Positions 47,737 to 60,238 of a DNA stretch of 64,000 nucleotides are shown in pieces. The stretch spans positions 328,061,920 to 328,125,919 of the forward strand of contig NC_073692.1 in the NCBI RefSeq assembly GCF_029784155.1. Direction: 5' to 3'. Numbering within the stretch: position 1 is the first letter of the stretch; every line of letters begins with the position of its first letter. Made by a program: the position numbers and the translations under genes. The notes under the pieces were generated by a model that did no database searches, had not been told where the DNA came from, and saw only the letters and a list, made by a program, of their open reading frames with translations. The stretch comes from Uranotaenia lowii. Lineage: Eukaryota; Arthropoda; Insecta; Diptera; Culicidae.

Positions 47737-47937
47737 CACAGCGAGAAAAAATAAATGGCAAAAATAACAACAACTCCAAATTTGACATATTGATTGCTGA
47801 TTTTCCAGCAATTCGGCTCAAGTGCTTGAAAAATCAGCAAGACGGAGAATGTTTGCTGATTTCCAGCAAAAATTAGGATTGCTGGACGATTCCAGCTTTT
47901 TTTTTGCTGGAATTCGAAGCAAAAATTTACTGTGAAG
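47737..47937. repeat. Cluster of GCTGATTTTCCAGC-like inverted motifs
   Basis: Motifs TTGCTGATTTTCCAGCAA, TTGCTGATTTCCAGCAAAA, TTGCTGGACGATTCCAGC and TTGCTGGAATTC follow one another. Each can fold into a small hairpin, and the flanks CACAGCGAG and CTGTGAAG are weakly inverted. It may be a short TIR element; the ends are uncertain. Confidence 0.45.
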
Positions 47938-50018
47938 TTACATACCAGCTGATTAACATAAAAAAAATCATTATAATGGTGTAATACAGAGTTTTTTTCA
48001 CATCATAAATATAAGGAACACATTATATTTGATGTAACTTGTGTAACTTTGTATTAAGTTTACATTGGCTATTAATGGTGTTTTGGGTGCTTTAAAATGC
48101 GGTGTATATATTCATTGGCCATCTTATTCCAAACGTACTGGTTCGAGAAATTTTGGCTCAAAATATAAGGTCGCCATGCTAATTGGAATCTTTTGGATTA
48201 ATTTGTTAAATCATACGTTCTGTCAAGGATAAACAAATACATGAAACCAATAAATTTTAAGTCCAGACAAAATCATCATCATTCGTATATGGAGCGAATC
48301 GTCCGTAGCAAAGCAAAGGAGTGATTGATCATAATTCAATTGCATTTCAACTGAGGATTAGTTCTGATTATTTTTGGGGGCGTTTCCTCATTCGTCAAAT
48401 CTATGGTCATTTGATGAAATCTTGACTATTTCAAACACTATTCATCTTCTGTAATTGGGTAGCCTTATCTTCAGTAATGTCTTGTAAAGGACGATGTTAC
48501 AGAAATGTTTTTTTCAATGAAAATTCAAACCCCGGTGAAAAATGTCAGCACTTGTTATTGTAATAGTATAAATCCAATGCTCGGTTAAAGTTTGAATATC
48601 AACTTTTAACATATGCTTAATTGTCGCTCGCATTTAAACGATTATCTCCATTTTCATTCATCAATACGCATAACTCACCACCAAGCAGCGCCGACAAAAA
48701 GCTAATAATGCCCGGTGATTATGTTAAATGGATAATTCACTTATAGTAATTAGAAATTAATTACAGCCGAACCTTTCCCCACTCCTGCCATCGACATATC
48801 CAGTCGACAGGCTGGCTAAAGTTAAGCTTTCAGCTCAGCAGGTGGTGATTCTCGGATGGGGATTCGGAAAGGGGATCCTAGCAGGGTTTTCGTCCGCCGA
48901 CCTCGGATATGCAGACAGGAACAATAAAGTCATCATCAATCCCGCCGGGAAGCATATTGTATCATCGATAACATTGAGAAGCAATTTGCCGTATGATTGA
49001 AAAGCTTCCGTTCGTTCGGCTTTCTCTCGCGCGTCCTCAGAAGGCCCAATAAATATCAAACCCTGGAGTTCAATCCAATAGCATGTTCAAGTCAGAGAAA
49101 GACAGAGAGTTAGAGGCAAAGTGAGACCGAGTAAAGTCATCAAAAGCCAATCATGTCTCGTCTGGGTGTTTCGTTCCTCAAAATTTTGTCACCGCAAATT
49201 GGCTACCGAGTCAAAAGTGACACTGAGCAAAAGCGTATGAGTTATGAAGTCCACTTGAAAATCGAGAGCATAACCTCGAAACACAACCCGGAGCCCCCAG
49301 AAGGAACGAACGGTTTTGCATTATTTATCTTCGTTCTTGGTTTGTCGTCGCCAGTTGGCTGCCTTCCGTTTTGTCGTTGTGTATCCTTATTTAGCCAGAC
49401 AGATATCACCTTCAAAGGGCTTCTGGTTTTGGCAAAGACGAACCCCGAATGCTTCAGAACAGCCTTTCGTTCGATGTCTCCTCGATGATGATGAACATCG
49501 CTAGCGACGAAGACGACACCACACAATTAGCATACTTTCAATGATTTACCGATCAACGTTCCTTTCTTCCTTCCCCAGGAGTTCCTGTTCCTGTTTCAAC
49601 TTCAACCTTCGACAAATGTTTCGTTTCTTCTGCCAGAATTGAGGAATGTTTCTTCCTCCCCTTTTGAAGGCCGCGCGCTGGGAGGCCAAATATTTGCCGA
49701 AGGCATTATCATCTCAACAACCGTTAAGCTCAAAGAGTACCCCTTCTGAAGTTTAGGGTTTCCGGTTCCGAACGAAACACTTTACTGGAAGAAGATTGAA
49801 TTTGAATTCTTGAAATCCGAGAAAATTAAATTTTAGAATTAAATATCTTCCAAAATTTAAATCTTTTAGCTTATCGAGTCTTGCAGTTTTTCAAATTTCC
49901 TTTTTATGTGCAGCAAAATGTTTTCACAAAATTTGTATTTTTTTGCGTAATTCTTTTAGTCCCTCAAACTTTTAACTTTTATCTGTTTTATATGTACACC
50001 TTAATCCTTATCCGTTTT
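47938..50018. other. Unique DNA, GC-richer at 48700-49770
   Basis: No gene can be supported. The GC-richer part holds overlapping frames on both strands (plus 49153-49488, minus 49242-49526, minus 48835-49059), none with a recognisable domain. It resembles the other islands of the window and may be intronic or regulatory. Confidence 0.4.
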
Positions 50019-51806
50019 TGAGTGTCAATATTACACTATTGGAAGTTTAACGGCTTGGTACTTTATCCGGGTACATGTAAAAAAAATAATTTGGGGATAT
50101 GCTTCGGAGAAAAGACTGTATATCAGCTATGGAATGCTCAAAAAAAAATCACTTTGTGTCCTAGAAAGCTGAAGTTAGAAGCTGCTCAAGGATATATTTT
50201 TCGAAGTTTTTTAGATCATGACCTCTAAATATGTAAAAAAAAATGGTAAAAAACCGTACTTTTTAATCAATGAATCGTCAAAATTGTAAATTCACCAGAT
50301 CAATTATGAAAATAAGATTGGAAGGTTGACGTAATTTGGCACATTACCGCGTCTTTGGATTTTCAAAATACGAAACACAAAAAAGTAGGTATTTTTTTCA
50401 AAACTTTTTGTCAAGTTGCAATTTCTAAGATGTCCTAGCATTTAAACTCAACGTTACACAAGATTTTGAGGATTTTAACGCAAGACTTCCGCAATAAATA
50501 TATATTCAAGCGAAAGACAAAATTAGATCGATTCAAGTGGTGTAGTCACATTAGCGTGGCAATACTTTACCCAAATTTAAAAGTAAATGTCACATTCTTA
50601 TTATCATATTATCGTTATATTGTAAAGCATAGGAGCGCTCAAGATTTGCAATTGCTTTTCTGGTGAATATTAATTAGGCCGGGAAAAATGTCAAATCCTT
50701 CTTTTAACACTCGGAGATGGAACATCGCGAGGGAGGGACAATAAAAAATAATGCGAAAAACAAATAAATTGGAATAAATTGCACGGAAGCTTGTATGCAA
50801 CAAAATTTCATACTATATCGTTGCACAAAACCTATAAATCAAGTAATTTTTAATCGAATAATTCAATCAAATCAAGAAAACAAAAGGTGAAATAACTTCC
50901 ATCTTCCTAAATTTGGTTTTGGTCTTGTAATTTTTCGGAAATTGGAATTTTTTTTATCAAAATTCATAAATTACTTCAAACTTTATTTATTTCGCCCTTC
51001 GGGTTATTTGGAAATATTGAAGGGGGGCTTACAAAAGAAGATATTGATATTTGCTCCAGCTTTATTGTGGAAATGTTGCGTAAATATACTCAAAATCCAG
51101 TGCTAAATTGAATTATGGTGTTAGAAAATCTGAGAATTTGAAAATTTACAAAAAGTTAAAAAAACCACTACTTTTGAAAATTCATCCGAAATGTGCTTTG
51201 TTCTTTGTTTGTATCATGAAAATCTAAAGATGCAAAAATGAGACAATTATGGTTATCTTTTGTAAATATATTCAAAATCAAGTAAAACGTTGAATTGAAG
51301 AACTAGAAAATCTGAGAAATTGTATATTGCCCAAAATTTCGATAAAGTTACCTTTGAAAATTCGTGAATAATTTTGTGTTTCGATTTTGAAAATCTAAAG
51401 TTGCGAAAATGTGCCAAATTACGTCAACTGTAATCCTATTACCAAAATTTTTCTGATACGACTTGAACAATTTTGACGGTTAGTTTATAGACATGTACAT
51501 GTGTATATTTTTTGTTTTCATGCCAAAAAAAAACAAAAAATTCATCGGAGTGCGCAATGTTTAGCTTCAAATTTCAGCTTTCTTTGATATTTAATTCCAT
51601 TTTTTTGATCATTCCATACCGGATCTACAGTCTTTTCTCCGAAGCATTTTTTTTTCTTAGACTTTGGATAACGGAAAACTGAAATGTTGTAGCTGAATAT
51701 TGTCTGAATAAAATATTTGAGTTATATGACAAGGTTTTCAAAATTTTGAATTTTGTCAAAATCGATCCAGAAGCAAAAAGGGATTTTAGTGTTATATTGA
51801 CACTCC
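50019..51806. mobile_element. Fold-back element, diverged relative of the TTAA element
   Basis: The left end GAGTGTCAATATTACACTA and the right end, inverted, GAGTGTCAATATAACACTA agree. The arms share blocks with the element at 31829-33579: AAGCTGAAGTTAGAAGCT, CCGTACTTTT.AATCAAT, TTGACGTAATTTGGCACATT, AAAATACGAAA.ACA and TACTCAAAATCCAGTGC. Arms are more diverged than in that element, so it is older. The right arm carries a tandem duplication of about 190 bp (about 51080-51270 and 51270-51440). The loop includes the repeat of 2135-2265 in inverse orientation at 50885-50960. No protein is encoded. Confidence 0.72.
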
Positions 51807-52347
51807 AAGAACTCTAACGGGTAATAATTCCTGGGACGGATGAGGGTTCACATGAAGAAAATCGGACAAATATTCGTAATCTAAGCATATACGTAGTAAT
51901 GCAAATTTCCATTGAAACTATTCTCAAACTTGCCTGTTTATCATTTCCTTACCTTTCTTAAAGTCAGAAAAAATTTTACAACTACTTAAATAGCAGGCAA
52001 TTTACATTTTAAAAATTTTATGAAACGGTTTAACGTAAAAGAATAATTATTTTTTGCGATAATCAAATCAGGTAGCTTCCGTATAATATGATGACCAGGT
52101 CTTTTAATTGAAAACCGGTACTTAAAAAATTTGGTTTAAATACTAGCATTACATCTAATGATTATCTGAAAATATAAGTGAAAGCAAATGAAGTTGATTT
52201 GTTATTTGCTCTGAAAATATCGTAAAGCACTGAAATAAATAGAACACATACTTTTAGATGAATTTAAAAAGTTCTTAAAAATATACATTTTCAACATGAA
52301 TTTAAATAATATGAAATGATTATCGTTCTCACATATTTCAAAATCAT

Positions 52348-52610
52348 TTGAAGCCCTCAGAGCCAAAGGGGTATAAGTGACCAAATGATCGATTTTGAGA
52401 TAAAGATGCGAAGCGATTCGTCATATTTCAAACTATCTTTGGTGATTTTTTCAGAATTTTAGAATTATATTTCCATACTTTAACGTTCGAGAGCAAAATA
52501 CAAATGTTCGAAAAATATATGAAAAAATGGACAAACACAACAAATTTAAAGCGTGTTTTCTCGAAATGAACTTTCATGCACTTATACCCCTTTGGCTCCA
52601 AGGGCCTCAA
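52348..52610. mobile_element. Short TIR element (MITE), 263 bp
   Basis: TTGAAGCCCTCAGAGCCAAA at the left and, inverted, TTGAGGCCCTTGGAGCCAAA at the right, both continuing into GGGGTATAAGTG, form inverted repeats of about 32 bp with five or so mismatches. The interior is AT-rich. No clear target duplication. Confidence 0.75.
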
Positions 52611-55600
52611 TTATAATCCATAACCTTGTCGATTTTAGATTTCACTCAAATTGATCAGTTATTTATTAGCTTATAAATTACATTCTTATAATTAATCATG
52701 AATATAGAGTAAGATTGCTAAATATTTTCTTGTTCCATATGAGCCATTATCTCAGTTATGGTTTTGTGAATGTCCAAATAACTCGAGTGGAAAAAAAGGA
52801 ATCCGCCGAATTCAGGGGTTAACCACCACCAAGTTTTAACTTGAATGCATGTTAAAAGTTTTCGAGTGAAATTGTCTTGCTGTTATCGATATCAGTTTAC
52901 AATTTGTCACCAACGTTGATATTTTTGCTTAATCATATAAAAAAACTTTCACTATATTTATTATCCCACATGCTTTTGTGGCAAAATGTTAAACTCTTCT
53001 TCCAAGGGTGCCAAGGGTAAATTGTTTGATGAACAAAAATTAAATTGAGCTGCGGTTTTGAATTTCCCGAAATAAAGTTTTTTCGAAATTTCAATTTAGC
53101 GAGATAATAACCAACCGAAATGCACAATTATCCTCCCATATATTTTTTGATGCCTTTTGGGTTACCAAGTATCAGTGTACAATTTAAGATCATTTGGTTG
53201 ATGGTTGATGGTATGGAAGAAAAATTATTTCCATATTAAATCATCTAGGAACTAAGAATAAGCTTTAAATTAAGTTTGTCTTCTACTGATTTTGCCTTCT
53301 CTTGTGATTTTTTTATTAAACATGCGAAGGAGGTAAGTATTTAATGATAGAAGTAATAATCATTTCAAAATAAAAAATCGGAATTTATTGAAAAGCGTAA
53401 AAAATGGCATTCGTTGCTTGGTACAGCTTTAAATAATTTCATTGAAAAATTTTGCCAACGGCATATAAATAAACCAAATTTTCGGATTTGCAAAGCAGTT
53501 TTTTGTGTGTTTTTTTTTTTTATTTTCATCCTCATGCCAACCAACTTCTAAATTAGCCATCAAAGACGCTTAAACTAAAAAAAAACATATTTTGGAAAAA
53601 AAATTGTATAACGTCGATTTTTTTTGGGTTCAAGTATGGTTTTTTACATGAATGATTTCTCATAAAAAAATTCCACTTAATATTAAATCTCGTTATGCTT
53701 ATTCAGGACTGAATGATCGCTTCCAAAATATTTATTGTTATCTTGTGTAAAAAATTAAAAAAATGATATTTCCATACAAAGTTTGCAGCAGTATAATGCA
53801 CAACCTATAAGAAAATTTACTCTTCTCAACCATCTTCATTCTTTTTGATCATTATTCAGATTCTAAAATACTATTGATAAATTTTATTACTAAGAATAAA
53901 AATTTGAAAACTTGATTCCAGATTCAAACTTTGGAATCAATGCTTTTGTTTCCCGCAAGTCATTATGAGATTTTCTTTTAAAGAAATGTAATTGAAAAAT
54001 TTCAAACTAATATTCCAGAAACAGAGATCAGATTAAGGGCACATAAACGGAAACCAGAAAATCAATGCAGACTTTAAATCCACATTAAAGTTGCGAACTT
54101 TACGAAACATTACGGACCGTGAGAATATCTGAGTCGGAAAACGCAATAATTCGGCATTATTTATTTAAGGAACTTCTGAAGCAAATGCTACAAATTTAAT
54201 TATTTTTAGAAACCTTGTGTTAAATTTTGTAGAATAAATTTTCTCTGACAAACTCGTAACATTTAAATAATGCTTCTTAGAGTTACACACTAGCGACAAA
54301 CGAAAAAAACAAGGTATCTCTTATTTGGTTCGCAATATGATAAATCAGAAATTATACCTCAGAACTTAGACAATGTTAACAGAACAAAATACACTAAAAG
54401 TTCATATCAGAGCAGTAAATAATGCGTTTTTGATTTCGAAAGACATTTGTAATAATTTGTTTTCATCTCTTATTTGAATAAAATGCTTCAGAAACCTACA
54501 AACTTTGATTCATAGTTCAACAACTTATTATAGATCATATCCGAAATTCAATATAAAAAGGAACGCTGAACGAATCGATCATACCTCGATAAATGAAGCT
54601 TACTAAAAAAAAATTAATAAATAGATGAATAAACAGATTAGATATAAGCGTTTGGATCTTAATTCATTAAAATATTTAATACAGAACGAATTTAGAAAGT
54701 TAAGAATCGGGTATTATTGAACAGTTAATATTTTCATAAATTCCTATCAAAAGTAGAATAATTTGTTTTTCCCCCATTTTGAAAAGGGTTGATTTAAAAA
54801 TATGTAGTTGTATCCTAAATAAAAAAAAAAGCGGTTATAAATGTGACGATACAGAAAACAAATGTTAAAGATCATTATGCATTTTAAAGAACTTTAAGAA
54901 AGCACATAAATAATGAGTAAATATTATTCGAAAGCAAGAAAAATAAACTTTTTATTCCTAGAATGTTAAGTGATCGTAGTTTGAAAAACAATTATTTTTA
55001 TAAGTATAATCCAATTGTAAATCCAATTAAAAAAAAGATTTGTTACAAATCATTTTTGCTAACCCAGTTGAGTAATGTGCAGCAAAAAGTAAATAAGTGT
55101 CTCTTGGCTCCCTTGTCGATGTGTTGATTATGAAAAAATACCTGGAATCATTTTTTTCAATGTGGACGTCGTTGTTAATATAAAACGATTTGCAATCTTC
55201 AACAATAAGTTGTAACAAGCCAAGATCTACAATGGCCTGGTTGAGTTTGATGTCTTTTGAAATTGCTGAAGCAGAAGCAGGAAATTGGAAGCATGAACTG
55301 TATTTTTAACGATTTTTATCGATATTTTAATCAAGATACTTAAACTTTGTAACACTCGCCTATGCGTGTTACCTATTTCAGCCTAGTTTTACTATGACTT
55401 TTTTTTTTTTTTAATAAGAACAATGTTAGAGAAGTTTTGGACAAAAACAAATTGCTCTCACTCTCTAGAACATATCTTTTTGCTTAAATTTAGTGAAGTC
55501 AAAAAATTCGGCTTCTGCGTATTTTTTTTTTTTGAACTAGTCATTTTTCGACCGTCGTCATGTCACGCATGTTTTTGTTGAATAACTTCGGTACAACAAG

Positions 55601-55660
55601 TCGTAAAAGACAAATATGAGCTTATTTGATAAGGAACATAAAAATCTTTAAGAGTATGTA
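52611..55660. other. AT-rich DNA without a gene
   Basis: About 3 kb of AT-rich sequence with only short frames lacking recognisable domains. I see no inverted repeats, tRNA-like boxes or target duplications. Confidence 0.5.
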
Positions 55661-56283
55661 GAAAAGAATGAGGATACTTGATCACTGGAGATACTTGATT
55701 CCGCTGCTTTATTTCTAAACTGGAATGTCTTACAAAGATCAAGTATTCTAGGAAAATTTTCTAAACAGAACAAAACAACAAACCTGTATCTAAAAAAATT
55801 ATAATTTGTTTTCGAGTTTTTGCACTTGGTTTGAAAAATCTAACAAAATGTAACTTCAAGATTTTTTTTTATAATTTTCAAATGTTTCCCACATGAAAAA
55901 ACGTAATAAAAATATTTCTGAAAATAATTTAACCGTATAAGAGTAACATGAACTGCTTATTGTCATATTTTCAAAGCAATAGCCAAATGGTCAAAAAAGT
56001 AAATGGAAATATTATCTATAGGTTTTGTATGATTTTTTCCAAAGCTTGGGGCACCAGTCTCAAGTCAAGTGTAAGTCTCATATAACTTTCAAAATTTAAC
56101 AATTTTTTCTGTCCCACGAATACGTTTCTAGTCTACGAGTTCATGTATCCATCTAATTTTTGCAGCATATAAACTTGAAGTTACACGCTGTCAAAAAACG
56201 CAATAACGACTTTCTGCAATTATTTTTTTTCTTAAAAGATATGACAAAATAAGAAAAGGGATCAAGCATCCCCAATCTTCCCT
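55661..56283 (-). mobile_element. TIR element of the GGGAGANTG..ATACTTGATC type, copy 2
   Basis: The left end AATGAGGATACTTGATC and the right end GGGATCAAGCATCCCCAATC are inverted, and the interior matches copy 1 (12945-14578) in inverse orientation over several blocks (CTACGAGTTCATGTATC, GAACAAAACAACAA). At about 620 bp it is shorter than copy 1, which carries insertions. No coding frame. Confidence 0.65.
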
Positions 56284-58409
56284 ATATTTGTTGAGGATTT
56301 TGTTTGCTAAAATTTTTAAAATTGACAAATTATAAAATTGCCAAAAAATTGTCACATCACGCTGAAATATGTCATTATTGGTATTTTTCTACTCATTGTA
56401 TGTATCATTTCCATAAAAATCACCAAAATAAAGTATAAATTGATACCCATTTTAAAAACGAATCAATGATTCATTTCATTTGTTTTCCTAAATGTTCTAC
56501 CTAAATGTTTACCTTAATTACAATCATTCTTTATTCTGGTGAATAAATTTAATCCAAGAAAAACGTTCCGAGCTCAGATTAAATGTTAAGCTGACGATGA
56601 AGAGGCCTGATAAGAATATTTTGACTATCTTCAAACTTTAAATTTATAATTCATCATTCTCATTTGTTCAAGGTGCCTTCGTAAGTTCTAAAACGAAATG
56701 TAATTTTGCAACACTGTTTACAAAAAATTTTTACCAGTCACAAAATTGAGAAATTAGATTTGGTTACTTTATCTTTGCAATTTGTCCTCACCTTTCGGGT
56801 AGCCCCAAGGGCAAAACCCCTCAGAAGGTAAACTTTTCAATCACTTCTCAAGAAGTTTGTCTCCCGTTTTCAAGATTGCTGAATTCTATTTGTGCCAACT
56901 TTTCGTTCCCCCAATAAAGCAACACACCACAACTTTGTCGCCCATGACGGGCAGTGTCCTGACGCATATAAAATATCCTTCTTGCTCTTCCCGAAACCAC
57001 AAGTGTTTTGTCCACTTAAGAAGGTTCCAGAGAAGGTAGAAGGAAAAAAAAGTCAGCAGCCATCAGGCAATCGACACTTGTGGTGCAGTTTTTTTTTCTT
57101 GCTCTCTGTCCTGAATGGCAAACACGATGCACTTGTCGTCTAGACAGGTATTAGAAGTTTTATTTTCCAACATCCAACAAGTTGATATTGCACACCAGGC
57201 AGCTCCTGGCAGCTCCAGACGCTATTCGCACTATCGATGGCAAAGTTGTTCCTTCCATATTTTCTAGCACTTAGAGTTGACCATTCCTGGAAGAAAGAGT
57301 TGAAATCAAACTAACTCCTGAAAGAAAGACAAATCGAGAACGAAACAAAAAATCATCACCGATAGCCATCAGCAGCAGCAAGGATCAAAACTTGATCATT
57401 ATGGGTTCTTGCATGAGTTGTCTAGAAGTTTGCTGGCCAGATAACTATCGCATCGGGTTAAGTACTACTCTGCTAGACCTGGGAATGACATTTGGATTAT
57501 TTATGTCGTTCGTTTGGCTAAGCATTCTGTAAGCTTCTTTAGCCCCCTGGGAAAACGATTACCGAGATTGGAGTCAGTCATTCGAAGTGACTTTGGAAGT
57601 TTTAAACCCGAAGATGATCTTCGATGGAAGGGTTGATTGGGATCAATATTGACGAGCATTTGAGCGATTATCTTCACTTGTCAAAACAAATTTCAACCCA
57701 CCCTATATTGTCTCTCGTCATTGTTTGTGGGATTATTGTTGATGTTTTTAGGAAATCAATTTCTTCTTTCATTTTTTCGGAAAACTAGTTCCAATGGACT
57801 ACCTACGAATTTCTAAAGCTAAAGAGTCTTCCTGACCATCGTTCTTGATACAGAAACTTCAAAAACTTATCCGTTAAGAAGTTTCTCAATACAGTATCTC
57901 AAACAGTATCAAAATAAAAAATGCAATAACCAATTTTTAAAAGAATGTTGAATCACTTTTGCGTGCTTACATATTGAAAACACGAAAAGGTAATCTTAAT
58001 TTAACACTCCCCAAACATGAACTTTGAAAACGCTACTTATCCGCCAATTGTTCGCCTTTGGAAACATTCATTGTGGGTCAAAATTGTCTCTTACTTGGAC
58101 TTACGCCCTTTTCAGAATGATGTCTTGGAGCTGCTGGATCTCGCCCAGCTTGATTTGTTGTACTTATGTGATAACACAGAAATCTCCCAATGGAGGTGGA
58201 AGTGAGTTTAAAGGTTTATATTATAGGGGAAAGTGGGGAAACGTTGGCCATGGGAAAACGCCCCTCTAAATATTTCAGCTGTTTGTTGATTTAAAAATCT
58301 CAATCCAAATGTCATCGTCATCGCTTTGCATAAGCATGTTTTTCTATATGTTGTTGACTTATGAACGTATCATATGCTTCTTATATTTAACTAGCCTAGT
58401 AAATGTACT
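56284..58409. other. Unique DNA, GC-richer at 56770-57700
   Basis: No gene can be supported. Frames at 56857-57143 and 58017-58269 are short and overlap in different frames. At 58228-58270 the phrase GGGGAAAGTGGGGAAACGTT followed by GGCCATGGG resembles ends of the GAGAGTGGGG type of TIR elements, and may be a lone end. Confidence 0.4.
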
Positions 58410-58411
58410 TA

Positions 58412-58634
58412 CACTGTATCAAAAAATTGTCCGTACAGCACGTACCTTGAAATCCAAACAATCAAAAAGTGCACTTTTTCAGTCAATTAAAATACTACAG
58501 ATACATCATTCGCTGCAGAAACTAGTCCTTTTTGTAGATCTGTATTGAAAATGTTAATGAATTAAACCTTTAAAATAATTAAAATCATTTTGTATAGAAA
58601 GTCCCAAAAACGACGTCAAAAATATGTTCGTACA
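58412..58634 (+). repeat. Left terminal inverted repeat (IR/DR) of the Tc1-like element
   Basis: It includes the outer motif (58417-58437) and the inner motif (58615-58634, GTCAAAAATATGTTCGTACA). The reverse complement is at 59964-60186. The two inner motifs are less alike than the outer ones, as the left has TATG where the right keeps the consensus TTTTG. Confidence 0.82.
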
Positions 58635-58792
58635 CTGAGGCCTTTGTCAAATATTAGTCAAGCGAACAGTTATATGTCAGTCTGTCAAACGCAGAAACGT
58701 GAGTTGAATCTCAGCAAAGACGATTTCCAGTGGTTTGAGCGATAAATACGGTAAAATGAACTTTAACTAGCATAAATCAGTAGATTTTCGTG

Positions 58793-58862
58793 TTTCCGGA
58801 TGTCAACGGGTATTTTTTTGTGAAAGGCAAACATTTTCCTGTTAATTAAATCCACAAAAATT
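58793..58862 (-). repeat. Inverted copy of the transposase gene start, left arm
   Basis: On the minus strand this segment gives TTGTGGATTTAATTAACAGG, then AAAATG and about 14 codons homologous to the first codons of the transposase at 58872, ending at GACATCCGGAAAC. It lies head to head with the real gene start, only about 10-30 bp away, so the two can form a hairpin. A longer sister copy sits at 59718-59825. Confidence 0.75.
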
Positions 58863-58871
58863 ATTAAGAAA

Positions 58872-59560
58872 ATGTCTGCTACTTACAAAAAAATATCCTT
58901 TGACATCCGGAAACTGATTGCTGACCTGAAAAATGACGGTAAAAGCTTGTCCGAAATTGCAGGTATAGTAAAACGGCCACGATCATCGGTTCAGTATGTC
59001 CTTCAGAACTTTAAGAAGACTAACTCCCTGGAAACCACTCCAGGAAGAGGCTGCAAACTAAAGCTTACGGATCGTCACCATCACATCATTGCCAAGAAAA
59101 TCAGTCAGAATCCTAAAATCAGTGCCCCGAAACTAGCAGACAGCCTGAAGAATTTTGAAACCATACAGGTTAATCCTCAAACGGTACATAACATACTTCA
59201 TTGGAAAAAATACCGAGGCCGTGTTGCTCCGAAGAAGCCGTTTATATTTGCTAAAAATAAGAAAAAGCGGCTGGAATACGCTCAAAAGTATGTCCTGGAA
59301 CCGGAAGAGTTCTGGCAGAACGTCATATCTACTGACGAAAACTAAGTTAATATTTTTGGGTCTAACGGACATGTAAGAGTATGGCGTAATCCAAATACTG
59401 AATTGGATCCGAAAAATTTGTGATCGACAGTTAAGCACGGTGGTGGCCATGTAATGGTGTGGTATGCTTTCAGCGCAAATGGCACCGGAAACTTGACATT
59501 CATTCACGGAGATTTATCAGTCATATTACGCGTCTACAGGAATATAAATATGATTGTTTG
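58872..59560 (+). pseudogene. Tc1-like transposase, broken by in-frame stops and truncated
   Basis: The first 157 codons read intact: an N-terminal helix-turn-helix DNA-binding part (about residues 10-50, LSEIAGIVKRPRSSVQYVLQ), a GRGCKL hook-like link, a second helix-turn-helix (about 65-110) and the first catalytic Asp in STDEN, where a TAA stop ends the frame at 59343-59345. The same frame then continues with VNIFGSNGHVRVWRNP, a TGA at about 59420 and STVKHGGGHVMVWYAFSANG, the familiar Tc1 core around KHGGG..MVWG. Recognisable similarity ends at about 59560. The second and third acidic catalytic residues are missing, since sequence from the inverted right arm follows at 59718. The protein would bind the terminal repeats and cut and paste the element; this copy cannot. 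Family length is about 340 residues. Confidence 0.87.
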
Positions 59561-59717
59561 GTTCTGACCCGAAAATACGATCAAACCAACCATCAGCTTA
59601 TACGATTAGTCTCCAGGGAGTTAGTCTTCTTAAAGTTCGAAGGACATACTGAACCGACAATCATGGCCGTTTTACTATTCTATGCGTAATTCGAATACAA
59701 GTAAATAAATAAATTTC

Positions 59718-59825
59718 GGACAAGCTTTTACCGTCATTCTTAAGGTCAACAAACAGTTTCCGGACGTCAACGAGTATTTTTTTTTGTGAGGAGCAGACAT
59801 TTTCCTGTTAATTAAATCCACAAGT
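59718..59825 (-). repeat. Inverted copy of the transposase gene start, right arm
   Basis: On the minus strand this reads the 5' leader, an ATG at 59800-59798 and about 27 codons homologous to the transposase start, as far as GACGGTAAAAGCTTGTCCGA, with an extra base or two in the poly-A run that shifts the frame. The element thus carries the head of its gene in both arms, as though the right end had been rebuilt from the left end of a sister copy. Confidence 0.8.
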
Positions 59826-59963
59826 TGTTGAAATCTACTGATTTATGCTAGTTAAAGTTCATTCGTCTCGGAAATCGTATTTGCTGGGATTCAATTCACG
59901 TTTCTGCGTTTGGCAGACTGACACATAACTGTTTACTTGACTAATATTTGACAAAGGCCTCAG

Positions 59964-60186
59964 TGTACGGACAATTTTTTGACGTCGTTTTTGGGACTTT
60001 TTATACAAAACGAATTGGATTATTTTTAAGGTTTAATTCAAAAACATTTTTAATACTGATCTACAAAAAGGACTAGTTTCTGCAGCGAATGATGTAATTG
60101 TAATATTTTTATTGACTGAATAAGTGCACTTTTTGATTGTTTGGATTTGAAGGTACGTGCTGTACGGACAATTTTTTGATACAGTG
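59964..60186 (-). repeat. Right terminal inverted repeat (IR/DR) of the Tc1-like element
   Basis: The inner motif TGTACGGACAATTTTTTGAC (59964-59983) and the outer motif TGTACGGACAATTTTTTGAT (60161-60180) are almost identical and lie 197 bp apart. The reverse complement matches 58412-58634. Confidence 0.85.
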
Positions 60187-60238
60187 TACATAACTTAACA
60201 AGCACCCGCAAAATTGCATCCTTGGGAGACATAAAGGA

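Larger units (their letters stand above)
58412..60186 (+). mobile_element. Tc1-like transposon with IR/DR ends and extra inverted copies of its gene start
   Basis: TA flanks both ends (58410-58411 and 60187-60188). The terminal inverted repeats begin CACTGTATCAAAAAATTGTC. Each arm carries two direct copies of a binding-site-like motif, TATCAAAAAATTGTCCGTAC: outer at 58417 and inner at 58615 on the left, inner at 59964 and outer at 60161 on the right, about 197 bp apart on both sides. That doubled layout is the IR/DR architecture known from Tc1-like elements such as Sleeping Beauty. The inverted similarity extends well beyond the inner motif. The transposase in the middle is broken (58872-59560). 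The whole is 1775 bp. Confidence 0.88.

Noticed and set aside
58309..60232. Similar peptides with LYQKIVRTAR at 58309-58548 (plus) and 60050-60232 (minus)
   Set aside because: They are translations of the two terminal inverted repeats of the Tc1-like element.
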